From Amaranthus tricolor (taxonomy: Eukaryota; Streptophyta; Magnoliopsida; Caryophyllales; Amaranthaceae): DNA of 64,000 nt. Location: positions 37,910,375 through 37,974,374 of the forward strand of contig NC_080048.1 of assembly GCF_026212465.1 (NCBI RefSeq). The letters run 5' to 3'. The stretch's first letter is position 1, and each line of letters begins with the position of its first letter. Made by a program: the position numbers and the translations under genes. Positions 25,338 through 36,424 of this stretch are shown here, piece after piece. The notes below the pieces were generated by a model that was not told the DNA's origin, did not search any database, and was given only the letters and a program-made list of their open reading frames with translations.

Positions 25338-25564
25338 TGTTAAGGTGGGAATTACACCATAAAATATTGAATAACAGAGAAGATTGAAGAACAGGAGAAT
25401 TTGAGAAGAAAGAGGAAGAAATTAGAAAGAATTTTATTTCTGTAAAAATCATCATATTTACAAATGAGAAGATCATGCATATATATATATATAGAGCATG
25501 ATTTTCAGTTACAGCTAATACACAGCTCATACTTTTGGCGCCATTTCCTTTTATTACCATAACA
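25338..25564 (-). repeat. 3' LTR of the gypsy element
   Basis: Matches 34106-34357 end to end, but lacks two short stretches of ~15-20 bp and has a longer AT run near 25480. Its first nine bases (minus strand) were duplicated by the MULE-1 insertion; the second copy is at 29486-29494. Confidence 0.92.
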
Positions 25565-25708
25565 CACAATTTGAATAAAATAAGATAATTTAACAACTTA
25601 ATTCCAAAATAAGCTTCGTAAAAACTTATTTCCCAAAATAAGCGTCCGTACATCCAGACCAGTGCTTCGGGTAAATCGCTGTTAGCGAAAGAGGCAAAAA
25701 AAAAAATT

Positions 25709-25755
25709 AAAAAGCCCCAAAGTCGCTGTTAGTAACAGCGACTTTGGGGCTTTTT
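25709..25755. repeat. Near-perfect palindrome in the left MULE-1 inverted repeat
   Basis: Two 23-base arms around a single unpaired base, with core words GCCCCAAAGTCGCTGTTA and its complement. A slightly diverged copy lies at 29292-29334 in the right inverted repeat. A third related word, CGCTGTTAGTAACAGCG, is near 29356. It could be a transposase-binding or hairpin-forming site. Confidence 0.85.
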
Positions 25756-26023
25756 AATTTTTTTTTTTTTTTTTGAACTTAAGTAGCCATTGTTAAATAG
25801 AAAATTAACCGTTAGGAACTTGAAAATAGCCGTTGTAATGATCCTCTATAAATAGCTCCATCATTTCCCATTATTCATTCTATGCATTCTACATCATTCT
25901 TCTTCTTTTCAATCAATTTTTAAAGGTAACATAAGGTATTATGTTAGTTTTAGTCTCAATTTATAGATGTTAATATTATTTTTGAAAGTTCACTTACGTT
26001 GCTATATTATATGTATTATGTAG

Positions 26024-26272
26024 ATGTCAAAGGAGCATTGTATTGAAGAGCTTTGTGATTGTGGTTATGAAGTTGAGATTAATACAGATTGGAGCGACTT
26101 CGATCCAGGGCGAGAATTTGTTGCTTGCCCTTTCTACTTGGTTGACGGATTAGGATGCACATACTTTAGATGGATTGCTCCGGAGGGTACAAAATGGCAG
26201 AGAGACTTAATAATACGGCTTGAAAAGGAAAAAGAAGAGCCTAAAAATGAGGTATTTAATCTAAAGAGATAA
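26024..26272 (+). CDS. GRF-type zinc-finger protein carried by MULE-1
   Basis: Encodes 82 residues. Residues 11-50 match a GRF zinc finger: C11-x-C13-G, then DPGREFVACP with C35, then C45 and FRW. GRF fingers bind zinc and contact single-stranded nucleic acid in DNA-repair and topoisomerase proteins; here the role is unknown. The tail WQRDLIIRLEKEKEE could form a coiled coil. A 5' UTR intron is likely (a GT at 25926 and TTATGTAG just before the ATG). A further frame after the stop (MDDMAHRKQETERIMRKF) suggests the C-terminus was once longer. The gene converges on the PMD gene. Confidence 0.75.
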   Translation: MSKEHCIEELCDCGYEVEINTDWSDFDPGREFVACPFYLVDGLGCTYFRWIAPEGTKWQRDLIIRLEKEKEEPKNEVFNLKR

Positions 26273-26596
26273 ATGGATGATATGGCACATAGGAAACAAG
26301 AGACCGAAAGGATAATGAGAAAGTTTAAGAAGCCTTCTTAGGTAGCGACGGTAGTTTAACTTAACGAATGAAGTATGTAATTTGATATGAAGTTGGTGAA
26401 CATGATTGAAATTGTGTTGAATGTCCGATAGCAACATCCCTATTTGAATATGATTGTTTGTTTGTTAATACGATTGTTCATTCATAATAAGCGTTTGATA
26501 ATACGATTAAAATATATACATGTACACATACATTACAAGTGTCCAATATATACAAAATGTTACTAATCTTCAAAATATACAAACACTATCGTAATG

Positions 26597-28616
26597 CTAA
26601 TCCTCCTCCTGTACCCTGTCTAATTGTGACGGTTTACGACGCCTCCTACGATAGTAAGAGGTCGTCGCATGACGCTCGGGTAGGGGACGTGATTGATAGT
26701 GTGATGATGTGGCACCCTGTAAGGACCCGGCACCGTATTCCGGGCACGTTAAGTCAACCTCCTCAAGATGAACGTCGGCCTGATGAGGAGATGAACCATA
26801 GTCGTACGTACTGGTGTCGGGCGCAGTCAATTCCGGAATGAAGTGTTGAAACTGCGTCCCTCGGAGTATGCCTTGGGCAATCTCCCGTACGGGCTCCTCT
26901 TGGGAGGAGCTGATGACTGATGCAATCCCATGTGCCTGCAGTAAGACTTAAGTGTTAATGAAATGTTTAACGTGTAAGTTCTATGGATAATAATAAATGT
27001 TGAAGAACACTTACAAAATGTGTCATCGTCGGTGCTGCGGGAGCGTATTGGGCTGCAGCCATGATACCTCGTGGTGTCATCCATCGACGAGTGATGGAGA
27101 GGAACCACGACATGTAATCCGCTGTAGTAGGTGCGCCAGCAACGTCGATCGGCGCACCCTGCGCCAGCAGCTCTAGCCTGTGCTCCCAACGAGCGACATG
27201 GCGCCAATTGACCTCCTGCCAGTTCTTGGGATCCCGACCCTTGCGAGAGTGGTGGAGCCCCGCTTCTGTGTCACATGGAGGCGGGATGCTCTGTATCATC
27301 CCAAATTGGTGCAATACGCGCTCAGGGAGATGGACTTCGACTATGTCAAAGCAGACCAAAGGCACAGATGCCCTCCACGCCCCTGACAATATGCCCGAGT
27401 GCTGAGGCAATGCAGCGTATGCCTCAGCGGGGTAAGGGTCCCATCGAAACTAAACGTGAAAATTCTAGTGTTAATTAATTACGCAAGTTGATACTTACAA
27501 AACAAATTGTAGTAAAGTTGTTACCTGGTCTTCACGTAGTAGATCGAGTTGATCGCGGTAGAACCCCACGCCCGATGCAGTGTGGGACCTCGTTCGTCTC
27601 TCAAAGGACCACCGCGATCCATATGGCACATGCGGGGGAGGAAGGAGTGGTGGCGCAAATGCACTACGTCCCACACTCCTCATCGGTTGACCAATGAGAA
27701 TGTGCTCCCACGCCCAAAGCTATGAATTATAATAATACGTAAGTCAATGAAACACAAAAACATTTACTAAAACAAACAAAGCGCTATGGGAATAAGTTAG
27801 TATTACCTGTAGAATAATGAGTGGCCCAGCGATCTCCTTCACGTTCTTCCGTGAAGCTTCACAAAGTCTCCTGTACAGATACGCTAGGGCTGCCGATCCC
27901 CAGCTGTACCCGGATATGACCTCCCATGGGGCGTCAAGCAACGTCAAGTACAATAGTTGTACTCGGTTGCCACGGAGAACAAGACAGCTCCAATCAGATA
28001 AAAGAGATACGCCCTAGCGTATCTCTCAACGGTGCCGTCATCAGCACCTTCAGGGAGGTGCGAGAAGTTTTGTGCAAGCCATGTTACGCGCAGGCTACTC
28101 CCCTTGGTTACCACTGCCGGAGGTCGGACTCCTAATAGTCGATGGACTTTGTCTTGCCAGTTTTCGAATTGGCGTCCATCGATGCACACGGCATGTCCCT
28201 CGATGGGAAGCTGTGTAAGTACAGCTACATCAAGTAATGTGATGGTAGCCTCACCTATAGGTAGGTGGAAGGTATGAGTCTCCTGGCGCCACCGCTCGAC
28301 TAAAGCCGTGACTAGCGCCCGATCGACTCTCCCGTACGCAATCAGGTGGAAGTCATGCAACCTCGTAAGCTGAAGGTACGGGACGATCCGTGCGTCAATT
28401 GGCCACGGAGCTGAATCGGGATGCCTGGTGTATATGGTTTCCGTATCGGACACTTAAATCCAAATATTAAGTTAGCTTCAACTTAAAGAAATATGAAGAA
28501 CTAAATTCAAAGGGGGAAATTTAAATAACCTGTACGTCCCATAGTACACTGCTCCGATGATTCGCCTGCATCGTAAGGACACTAGGGTCGTGAGGGCCTG
28601 GAGCTGCTAGATCCAT
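26597..28616 (-). pseudogene. Plant mobile domain (PMD) gene of MULE-1, probably frameshifted
   Basis: Often annotated as a 'serine/threonine-protein phosphatase 7 long form homolog' or MAIN-like. Exons: 28530-28616 (MDLAAPGPHDPSVLTMQAN...), 27807-28452, 27525-27719, 27015-27449, 26597-26935. PMD landmarks are VPYLQLTRLHDFHLIAYG, LVTALVERWRQETHTFHLP, GEATITLLDVAVL and SGYSWGSAALAYLYR. The tail is basic (RRRRRKPSQL). Two lesions are visible: the exon 1/exon 2 phase is off by one base at the acceptor near 28453, and a shift near 27965 is needed to pass from ...GAVLF to ...NRVQLLYLTLL. PMD proteins of the MAIN family act in silencing and meristem maintenance; transposon copies have no proven role. 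Confidence 0.8.
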
Positions 28617-29282
28617 CTCCCCTACAATTCAACAACAAGTAAGCGTTACGTATTCATGAATGCATTTGTTTCCACATCGTTGAACCATTCCACAAGCATA
28701 CAACAGTCACACAAAAAGAATCCATTTCTACAACAACACATACAAAATCAACATCACCATCATACATGACATATTCAACAACAAAATCTCGATGTAGATC
28801 AACCACTGTACATGACATATTCAACAACAAAATTCAACAACACATACAAATTTCAACAACTACATTCGACATATTCGTAGAGTTTAAGTTTAAACAACCA
28901 CTATACATGACATACAATTTAAAATCAACACCAAATAAAAAAATTTATAATAAAAACGTACCTCAATAAGCTGTAGATCAACAAGAATTAGTAAATTGCA
29001 AGTTTATGAACCTACATTAATGTGAAATTTGATTAAAATTCAACAAATAACAAAACTCAACAACAAACCCTAATTTTTCTAAAATTGAAAAAAACACATA
29101 AAAAAATACCTTAGGTCGATGTAGGAAGCTTACAGAACTAATTAATGGTACAAATTTCGAATTTTATCACTTAATTTAAAGGATTGAATGTGATTTTGAT
29201 GGAGAACAAGGGAAGGAAATGTCGTGCATGGGAAAGGAAGGAACAAAGTCGCTGTTACTGGAATGAGGAAGAAGGGAAAAAA

Positions 29283-29485
29283 AATATATATAAAGCCCCA
29301 AAGTCGTTGTTACTAACAGCGACTTTGGGGTTTTATTATTTTTTTTTTCCTCTTTCGCTGTTACTAACAGCGATTTTACCCGAGACTAGCTTTGGATGTA
29401 CGGACGCTTATTTTGGGAAATAAGTTTTCACTAAGCTTATTTTTGGAATTAAGTTGTTTATTTGTCTTACTTTTTTCAAATTTTC
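29283..29485. repeat. Right inverted repeat of MULE-1
   Basis: Inverted match to 25565-25765, including the GCCCCAAAGTCG palindrome and the A/T run beside it. The outermost bases differ slightly (GAAAATTTGAA against CACAATTTGAA). Confidence 0.88.
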
Positions 29486-29494
29486 ACCATAACA

Positions 29495-29507
29495 TATCCT
29501 CCCCCTT
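29495..29507 (-). promoter_or_regulatory. Polypurine tract of the gypsy element
   Basis: Minus strand AAGGGGGAGGATA immediately precedes the start of the 3' LTR (TGTTATGGT). It primes plus-strand DNA synthesis in this family. Confidence 0.8.
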
Positions 29508-29528
29508 GAGGAAGACTTGTCCCAAGTC

Positions 29529-32500
29529 TTAAGTGGCAGCAAAAGTTGGGTACTTGGCTTCAAATTCATCAGCATCTTCCCAGGTAGACTCATGTTCTGC
29601 ATAGTCCTTCCATTGAACCAGATATTGAGTGACAGCCCTGTTTTGCTTCTTAACAAATCTTCTGCTCAGAATTTTGGCTGGGACTAAGCTTTGATTGACG
29701 TCTCTGCCCTGGAACCAAGGTGGAATATGAGCTGCCAGAGGCAATGTACCATGAAATTTCTTTATTTGGGACACATGGAACACATTGTGGATCTGTGAAT
29801 CAGTGGGCAACTGCAGTTTGTAGGCAACATTTCCTATTTTACTATCAACTTGAAAAGGCCCATAGAACTTATAAGCCAGTTTCTGATTACGCCTGACCTG
29901 CACAGTTTGTTGTCTGTAAGGTTGTAGCTTCAGCCAAACCCAATCTCCTACCATAAAAGACCTCTCACTTCTATGTTTGTCAGCTTGTGCCTTCATTCTG
30001 CTCTATGCTCGGGCTAGATGGAATTTGAGAGTTTGGAGCATCTCTTCTCTTCTTGTGAGAGATCTGTCAACCTCAGCATTATTGCTTTCTCCTAGCAAAT
30101 AAGGAAGGTGGAGAGGAGGTGGTTGACTATATACTACCTCATATGGGGTAAGCTGTATTGCAGTGTGGAAGTGAGTATTGTACCACCACTCAGCTAAGGG
30201 TAGCCACTGACTCCACTCAGATGGTGCATCTCCAGTCATGCACCTTAGATAGTTTTCAAGGCACTTATTGACTATTTCTGTCTGTCCATCTGTCTGTGGA
30301 TGGTATGAACTAGACATATGGAATTCAGTACCTTGTAAAGAGAATAGGGCTTGCCAGAAATTGCTGAGGAAAATAGCATCTCTGTCACTCACAATGCTTC
30401 TTGGCCAACCGTGGAGCTTGAAGACATGATCTAGATATGCTTGGGCCACCTCAAATGCTGTGAAAGGGTGTTTCAATGCTATGAAATGTGCATATTTGCT
30501 GAGTCTATCAACTACCACCAAAATGACTTCCTTCCCTGCGGACTTTGGCAAGCCTGTTATAAAATCCATGCTAACATCTACCCATACTTCACTGGGAATT
30601 GGTAACGGCTGTAGTAGTCCAGGGGAGGCTGAATGATTATATTTTGAAGCCTGGCAGATGGTACAGTTTCTGACAAAGCTGCTAACATCCCTGGTTAGAC
30701 CCTTCCAAATGAAAAGCTGCTTGATCCTCTTGGTAGTCAGTTCTCTGCCTGAGTGTCCACTCTCTGGAGAAGCATGCATCCACTGTATGATTTGTGTCTT
30801 CAAAAGAGGGTCTGGTCCTACTACAATCCTTCTTTTTTTTCTTAGTAGACCAGAGACCAGCTTGTAGTTGCCATAGGTTTCACTATCCTGCAGTTCTTCA
30901 ATGATGTCTACCAGATTGAAATCCAGGTGGTAACTTTGCTTAATTTTTGAGGATAAATCTCCTGATATTACTGATATAGCCATGCTTATAATTTCTGCAC
31001 CTCTAACCCTTGAAAGAGCATCTGCCACTTTATTTTCTACTCCACTTTTATACTGAATTTCATAATCAAACCCCATTAGTTTGGCCAGCCATACTTGCTG
31101 AAATAGAGTAGATATCTTCTGATCTAATAGCCATTTGAGGCTTTTCTGGTCAGTCTTAATGATGAAATGCCCTCCAGAAAGGTATTGTTCCCATTTTTGA
31201 ACTGAAAACACTACTGCAAGTAGTTCTTTCTCATATACTGAGAGCTGCTGCCATTTTGGACCAAGTGTCCTGCTTATGTAAGCCAGAGGATGCCCTTTCT
31301 GCATTAGGACAGCCCCAATGCCAGCAGATGATGCATCTGTTTCTATTACAAAGACTTCACTGAAGTCTGGAAGTGCCAATACAGGAGAAGACACTAATGC
31401 TTCCTTGAGACAGTTGAAGGCATGTTCTGCTTCTGGTGACCATGAGAAGGCTCCCTTCTTCAATAAGTCATGTAATGGTCTGCAAATAGATGCATAATTC
31501 TTCACAAACTTTCTATAATAACTGGTGAGCCCCAAAAAACTTCTGAGTTCTTTCACTGAGACTGGTATAGGCCAGTTTTTGACTACTTCTACCTTCTTGG
31601 GATCAGTTTCAATGCCTTGGCCTGAAATGAAGAAGCCTAGATACTCAATCTTGCTCATTATGAAGGAACATTTGCTTTCCTTAACAAACATTTGATGCTC
31701 TTTCATAAGTTCAAAGACAGCTCGCAAATGAATCCAATGGTCTTCCAAGGTCTTGCTATAAATCAGAACGTCATCAAAGAAAACTAGAACACATTGCCTT
31801 AGAAGTGGCTTAAAGACCATATTCATCCAGGCTTGGAATGTGGCTGGTGCATTGGTTAAGCCAAAAGGCATGACAAGGAATTCATAGTGACCACTATGTG
31901 TCTTGAAGGCAGTCTTGAAGAGGTCATCAGGATGTACCCTGAGTTGATGGTATCCAGCTCTGAGGTCAAGCTTAGTAAATACAGTTGCACCAGCTAATTC
32001 ATCAATCAATTCTTCAATTAATGGGATTGGAAACTTATCTTTGATGGTTTTCTTGTTGAGCTCTCTGTAGTCAATACAGAGCCTCCAAGTGCCATCTTTC
32101 TTGCCAATGAGGACCACTGGAGAGGCATAAGGGCTTGAGCTTCCTTGAATGATACCTCTATCTAGCATCTCCTGCACTAATTGTTCAATGACATCTCTTT
32201 ACTTAAGGGGATATCTGTATGGTCTGATATTAACAGGGCTAGTATTTGGTTCCAGAGGTATCCTGTGATCATGTATTCCTCTTAGTAGGGGCAATTCTGA
32301 AGGGTCTTCAAAGATCCTAGGGTATGCTGCTTTTAATACCTGCAATTCTTTTGGATGATGTTCTGAAGATGATAATTGCATTAACACTGGATTGCCACTG
32401 CTAGAGAGCACCTGTATGACGCATAATTGGGCTGCATTTTGTAACTCTTTGAGGTTGGGGCTTCTGTTTACCACTAGAAGTTTCTTAGGTGACAGTCCTT

Positions 32501-32543
32501 TCAAAACAAGTGCCCTGCCATTCACCTTGAACTCCATGAGCAA
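29529..32543 (-). pseudogene. gypsy pol: reverse transcriptase, RNase H, integrase, chromodomain
   Basis: Three open blocks in one reading frame, separated by stops at about 32196-32198 and 30006-30008. The large block (30003-32177, 724 residues) has reverse transcriptase with FDD at ~134-136 after LVMPFGLTNAPATF, RNase H (IETDASSAGIGAVL), the integrase H-H-C-C zinc site (HASPESGHSG ... CTICQ) and the integrase core with D in DFITG and SDRD. The last block (29529-29996) has the integrase tail GDWVWLKLQPYRQQ and a chromodomain YLVQWKDYAEHESTWED. Both stops sit where glutamine codons are expected, consistent with C-to-T change. It is inactive as it stands. Confidence 0.93.
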
Positions 32544-32561
32544 TTTCTGAAAAATCCTAGT

Positions 32562-33956
32562 TTATTTGACCAGAGTACTTAGCCACTGTACCCCTAACAC
32601 CATGTCACAGCCTCCTAATGGGATTAGCATAACCTCAGTTTGAAACTCCATATGATTCAAGGACCATTTGAACTCTGCACACTTATGCTGACAAGGAATA
32701 TGATTCCCATCTGCTATTGTTATTGATTGGGGACTTATTTCTTCAATTTGACAACCCAAGTCTTTTGCCAAGGCAAGATCCAGGAAGTTATGTGTACTTC
32801 CTGAGTCTATCAGAATATGCACTGGCTTGCCTTGTGCCCACCCTACTACTCTCATGTTATTGTATGCTATATTGCCAGAGAGAGCATTAATAGAGATTTG
32901 AAGTATTTGAGCGTCCCCTGTGTCTTCTTCTTGGAGTTCTTCTGTTGTGTGAAAATCTGCTTCACACTCAAAATTAATAGGAGGAATCTCAATCATAAAC
33001 AATTTGGGTTCTCTGAATGGGCATTTGTGGTTTCTATCAAACTTCTGGTCACAGTAATAGCATAAGCCTTTAGCTATCTTTTGAGCCTTTATGTCTGCTG
33101 GTATGTGTTGGATTTGCTGCTGATTGTATTTTACAATTGCAGAAGGAGGAAGTTTGTTTTGTGGTGTGGGTAATAGGGGAGTTTTGACAGGGTACTTTGC
33201 AAGATCAGACTGTAAGGGTCTTGGGTTGTAAATTTGGAATTCAGGTGGTTTGTAAGTCTTTTGTGGTGCTTGGTTCAGTATGTGGTCTTCTTGGTGCCTG
33301 GCCTGCTCAATGGCCTCATATATGGAAGTGGGTTTGAACGCCCTCACCATAAATTTGATATTAAGTTTAAGACCTCCCACAAAGCAATCCAACAAGAAAG
33401 AATCTGATAAACAGTGACCATTTTGAAGCATAATTGACCTTAGATGCTCAAAACTATCAATATATTCGTCCAAAGAAGAAGATTGTGTAAGCTTCTTGAA
33501 CTGTTCCACCGCTATTCTACCAGTTTCAGCCTTAAATCTTGCAGTGAGATCAAAAATAAAATCATTCCAATCAACATGGTGTCTTACAGAAAGATAGCTG
33601 GTAATCCAAGTTTCTACTTTATCAATCATATACAAGGCAGCAAGATCTACTCTATTTTCATCAGGGATTTTGCACAATTTAAAGTATCTATCACACTTTT
33701 TAATCCACATTCTAGAATAATTGCCATCAAATTTTGGAAATTCAAGTTTTGGAGACATACCAAATCTCCTGTTAGAGGAAACAAGATGACTAGATACCTC
33801 GGAATCATCACGGGGTGAGCCCTCCTTGAGTTCCCTTATCATCTGTAACATAGCCTCCATATTTTTGGCTTGCTCCTCCATCTTTTTCTCCAAATTTCTA
33901 ACATGTTCTTCTATTGCTGACATACTTCTGGTGTAAGGTGCCAGATTTTGTTGCAA
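32562..33956 (-). pseudogene. gypsy gag-protease
   Basis: Encodes 464 residues: an N-terminal coiled coil (IEEHVRNLEKKMEEQAKN), a retrotransposon gag domain (~100-230), a zinc knuckle near residue 300 (CYYCDQKFDRNHKC) and an aspartic protease with active-site DSG near 384 (LIDSGSTHNFLD). It breaks off just after MVLGVQWLSTL with a stop. The downstream frame resumes only in pol (from 32543), so a small deletion and a stop separate the two. In intact relatives gag and pol form one polyprotein. Confidence 0.9.
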
Positions 33957-34089
33957 GAATTATGGTAAGAATTGGATCTTGATGAATTTGGATTAAGGGG
34001 TTTATAAACAAACAGTTGGTGGGAAGATACTGTGTTTAGGGTGATTGAAGGAAGAAAAAGAAGATGGTTTTAATAGCGGAAGGGTGGGC

Positions 34090-34105
34090 TGGCTCTGATT
34101 ACCAT
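34090..34105 (-). other. Primer-binding site of the gypsy element
   Basis: Minus strand, directly after the 5' LTR: ATGGTAATCAGAGCCA, matching the initiator-methionine tRNA 3' end (TGGTATCAGAGC) with one extra A. Confidence 0.75.
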
Positions 34106-34357
34106 TGTTAAGGTGGGAATTACACCATAAAATATTGAATAACAGAGAAGATCAAATAATAGAATCAAGCAAGAAGAACAGGAGAATTTGAGAAGAAAGA
34201 GGAAAGAAATTAGAAAGAATGAATAGGAGAGTTTATTTCTGTAAAAATCATCATATTTACAAATGAGAAGATCATGCATATATATAGAGCATGATTTTCA
34301 GTTACAGCTAATACACAGCTCATACTTTTGGCGCCATTTCCTTTTATTACCATAACA
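34106..34357 (-). repeat. 5' LTR of the gypsy element
   Basis: 252 bp, TG...CA ends, nearly identical to 25338-25564. On the minus strand it precedes the primer-binding site, so the element is transcribed right to left. Confidence 0.92.
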
Positions 34358-34513
34358 GCGGCAGGCGACAGGCGGCAGGCGCTGAATGACGGCTGTAGAG
34401 TAGAATTATGTTAGCTTATTTTTTTTCAGAGTAGAGAGAAGGGGAGCAATGTAGTGTTTTGATTTTTGAAGTTCATTGTTATTCTGAAAATTATGTTTTG
34501 ACCCCCCTATAAT

Positions 34514-34788
34514 AAACCCATGATTGATTGATTGATTGATTGAAGGTCCAGAATCAACCCTCTGAAATTAAAGTAGGAGTCTTTTCTTGAATTTCGAGGC
34601 TTTTAAAAGAGAGAGCATGCAACCGCTCACTCATACTATATGTTCGAAATCTTAGGGCGAACACAAGTCGGCCGTTATATTACACCGACCCATCATCTCA
34701 ACCACCCTAATTTTATATTTTAATCTGTCTTACTGATTTTGATTTATAATTTTATATTTTAATCTGTCTTATTGATTTTGATTTATTA
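34514..34788 (-). repeat. NRPC2 promoter and start codon, copy B
   Basis: 275-bp direct copy of 23406-23680, including the CCCATG that is the NRPC2 start, but with unrelated DNA in place of the rest of exon 1. It could act as a promoter reading leftward into the insertion. 34358-34513 between it and the gypsy element is non-coding and continues the GGCAGGCG array. Confidence 0.9.
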
Positions 34789-34866
34789 ATTATTACATTA
34801 ACGTCCACTCTCTTGAGAAACCGTTTTTTCTAAATACGGTTCTCAAAACCCCAGTTCATTATGTTA

Positions 34867-35110
34867 ATTGAAAAGTCACATAATATATTTGGAGTTACAA
34901 CATTTATTTGGGGTTATAACATAATATATTTGGTGTTATACCAGCATATATTTGAAGATTATAAGATAATTTATTAGGGGTTATAACATAATATATTTAA
35001 AGCTATTACAATATATATATTTGAGATTATAACATAATATATATAAGGTTATATCAACATATATTTGTGGTTATAACATATTATATTTAGGGTTATAACA
35101 TAATTTATAG
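34867..35110. repeat. Degenerate ~25-bp tandem array
   Basis: Around ten variants of GGTTATAACATAATATATTTG follow one another, ending just before the long LTR at 35136. No coding potential. Confidence 0.75.
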
Positions 35111-35874
35111 TTCGGTATATAATGGTCTGTGTTTGTGAAATAGACCACCTTTAATAAAGCTTAATTATAAGTTTATTAAGCTGATTGAGGTTATTAAGTA
35201 AGTTAATCCGAGTAATAATATTATTATTTTTATAATATTGACTCAAGTATTTCATTTGTTAACATTTTCAAGAAAGAGGTACATTTTATTTAATGTATAA
35301 AATTTATATAAATAATACTTCGATAAAAGTGTATTTTGATTATATTTTATTAAGTGATTACTATTTTATCTTTATAAAAATAAATTTAAATAAAGTATTG
35401 AAAAATAAATTCCTAAATGCAATCCTTATTCATACTACCAATTACTTATTTTATAAATCGCCTATTGTACCCTTACAACACCTCTTATATAAGACTATCT
35501 TACGACGAGACGATTTTAATAGAATTTAACGGTTTAACGGGTCAAAGCTAAAGATAAACCCATTTTACCTCACCCAATCCTTAAATTTCGCCACCCTTTT
35601 CATTTTATCGCCACCCCCTTTGGAGTTTAAGAATTTGCCCCTGGGTTTAAAAAAAATTACGATAATGCCATTGAACTTAAAATTCTCTATATATACCACA
35701 ATCTCACAAAAATTTATCTTACTACACTTAAAATCAAACTTTACCAAAGTAAATTCTTGGAGCAAAAACTAAGTTCAATCCGCAAATATTTCTTCGAGGT
35801 AATTTTTTTTCGAAGTTATTTAATTTAAATTTATAAAAGAAAAAAAAAATATGAAGTGAACCGCCCAGATCTGT

Positions 35875-35932
35875 GCGATTGGACCCCGGTTCAGTCGCCC
35901 AAAAAATGGCGATTGAACCGGGGTCCAATCGC
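35875..35932. repeat. Subterminal hairpin, left end of MULE-2
   Basis: Arms of 25 bases (GCGATTGGACCCCGGTTCAG... and its complement) around an 8-base loop CAAAAAAT, with the flanking CCCAGATCTG words also pairing. A related palindrome with the core GGCGATTGAACCATGG lies at 42916-42943 near the right end. Confidence 0.85.
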
Positions 35933-36424
35933 CCAGATCTGGGCGATTCACTATTTATTTATTTATTTATTTTTTGTTTGTTTTTGAATAATTATTATAA
36001 TTTGTAATTATTTAAATATTATTATTATTGTTATTTTTGTTAATGTTATTATTATTAATATTATTATTGTTGTGACTGTTTTTTTTTTATTATTAAAAAT
36101 ATATTTATGTTTTGATTTTTTATTTATTAATGTAAATATCTTTGTGATAATTATTATTAGTATTTTTATTGTTAATGACTTTTATATGCTACGTTTATTA
36201 TTAGTAATCCTTAATCAATTTTTTTATTTATTTATTTTCTAATATAAACGAATTAAATTAAAAAACGAAAAAAAAAATAATAATATGAATCGCACAGATC
36301 TGGGCGAATCATATTATTTTTATTTTTTTTTCGTTTTTTTTAAATTATTATTATTATTATTTATAATTTTATTATTGTTGGTATTATTAATATTATTACT
36401 GTTATTGTATTATTATTATTTATA

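Larger units (their letters stand above)
25565..29485. mobile_element. MULE-1: Mutator-like element with GRF and PMD genes
   Basis: Flanked by the 9-bp duplication ACCATAACA (25556-25564 and 29486-29494), the Mutator length. Terminal inverted repeats of ~200 bp (25565-25765 and 29283-29485) share long blocks such as AACTTAATTCC and TTATTTCCCAAAATAAGCGT. Inside are a GRF zinc-finger gene (plus) and a PMD gene (minus), arranged tail to tail. No transposase is present, so it must depend on one encoded elsewhere. It sits in the 3' LTR of the gypsy element and is therefore younger than it. Confidence 0.93.
25338..34357 (-). mobile_element. Ty3/gypsy chromovirus LTR retrotransposon, defective
   Basis: LTRs at 25338-25564 and 34106-34357 begin TG and end CA and are flanked by the 5-bp duplication GCGGC (25333-25337 and 34358-34362). 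Coding order on the minus strand is gag, protease, reverse transcriptase, RNase H, integrase, chromodomain, which defines Ty3/gypsy chromoviruses. The primer-binding site is at 34090-34105 and the polypurine tract at 29495-29507. MULE-1 (25565-29485) split the 3' LTR later. The LTRs are nearly identical apart from small indels, implying a fairly recent insertion, yet the genes already carry several stops. Confidence 0.93.
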
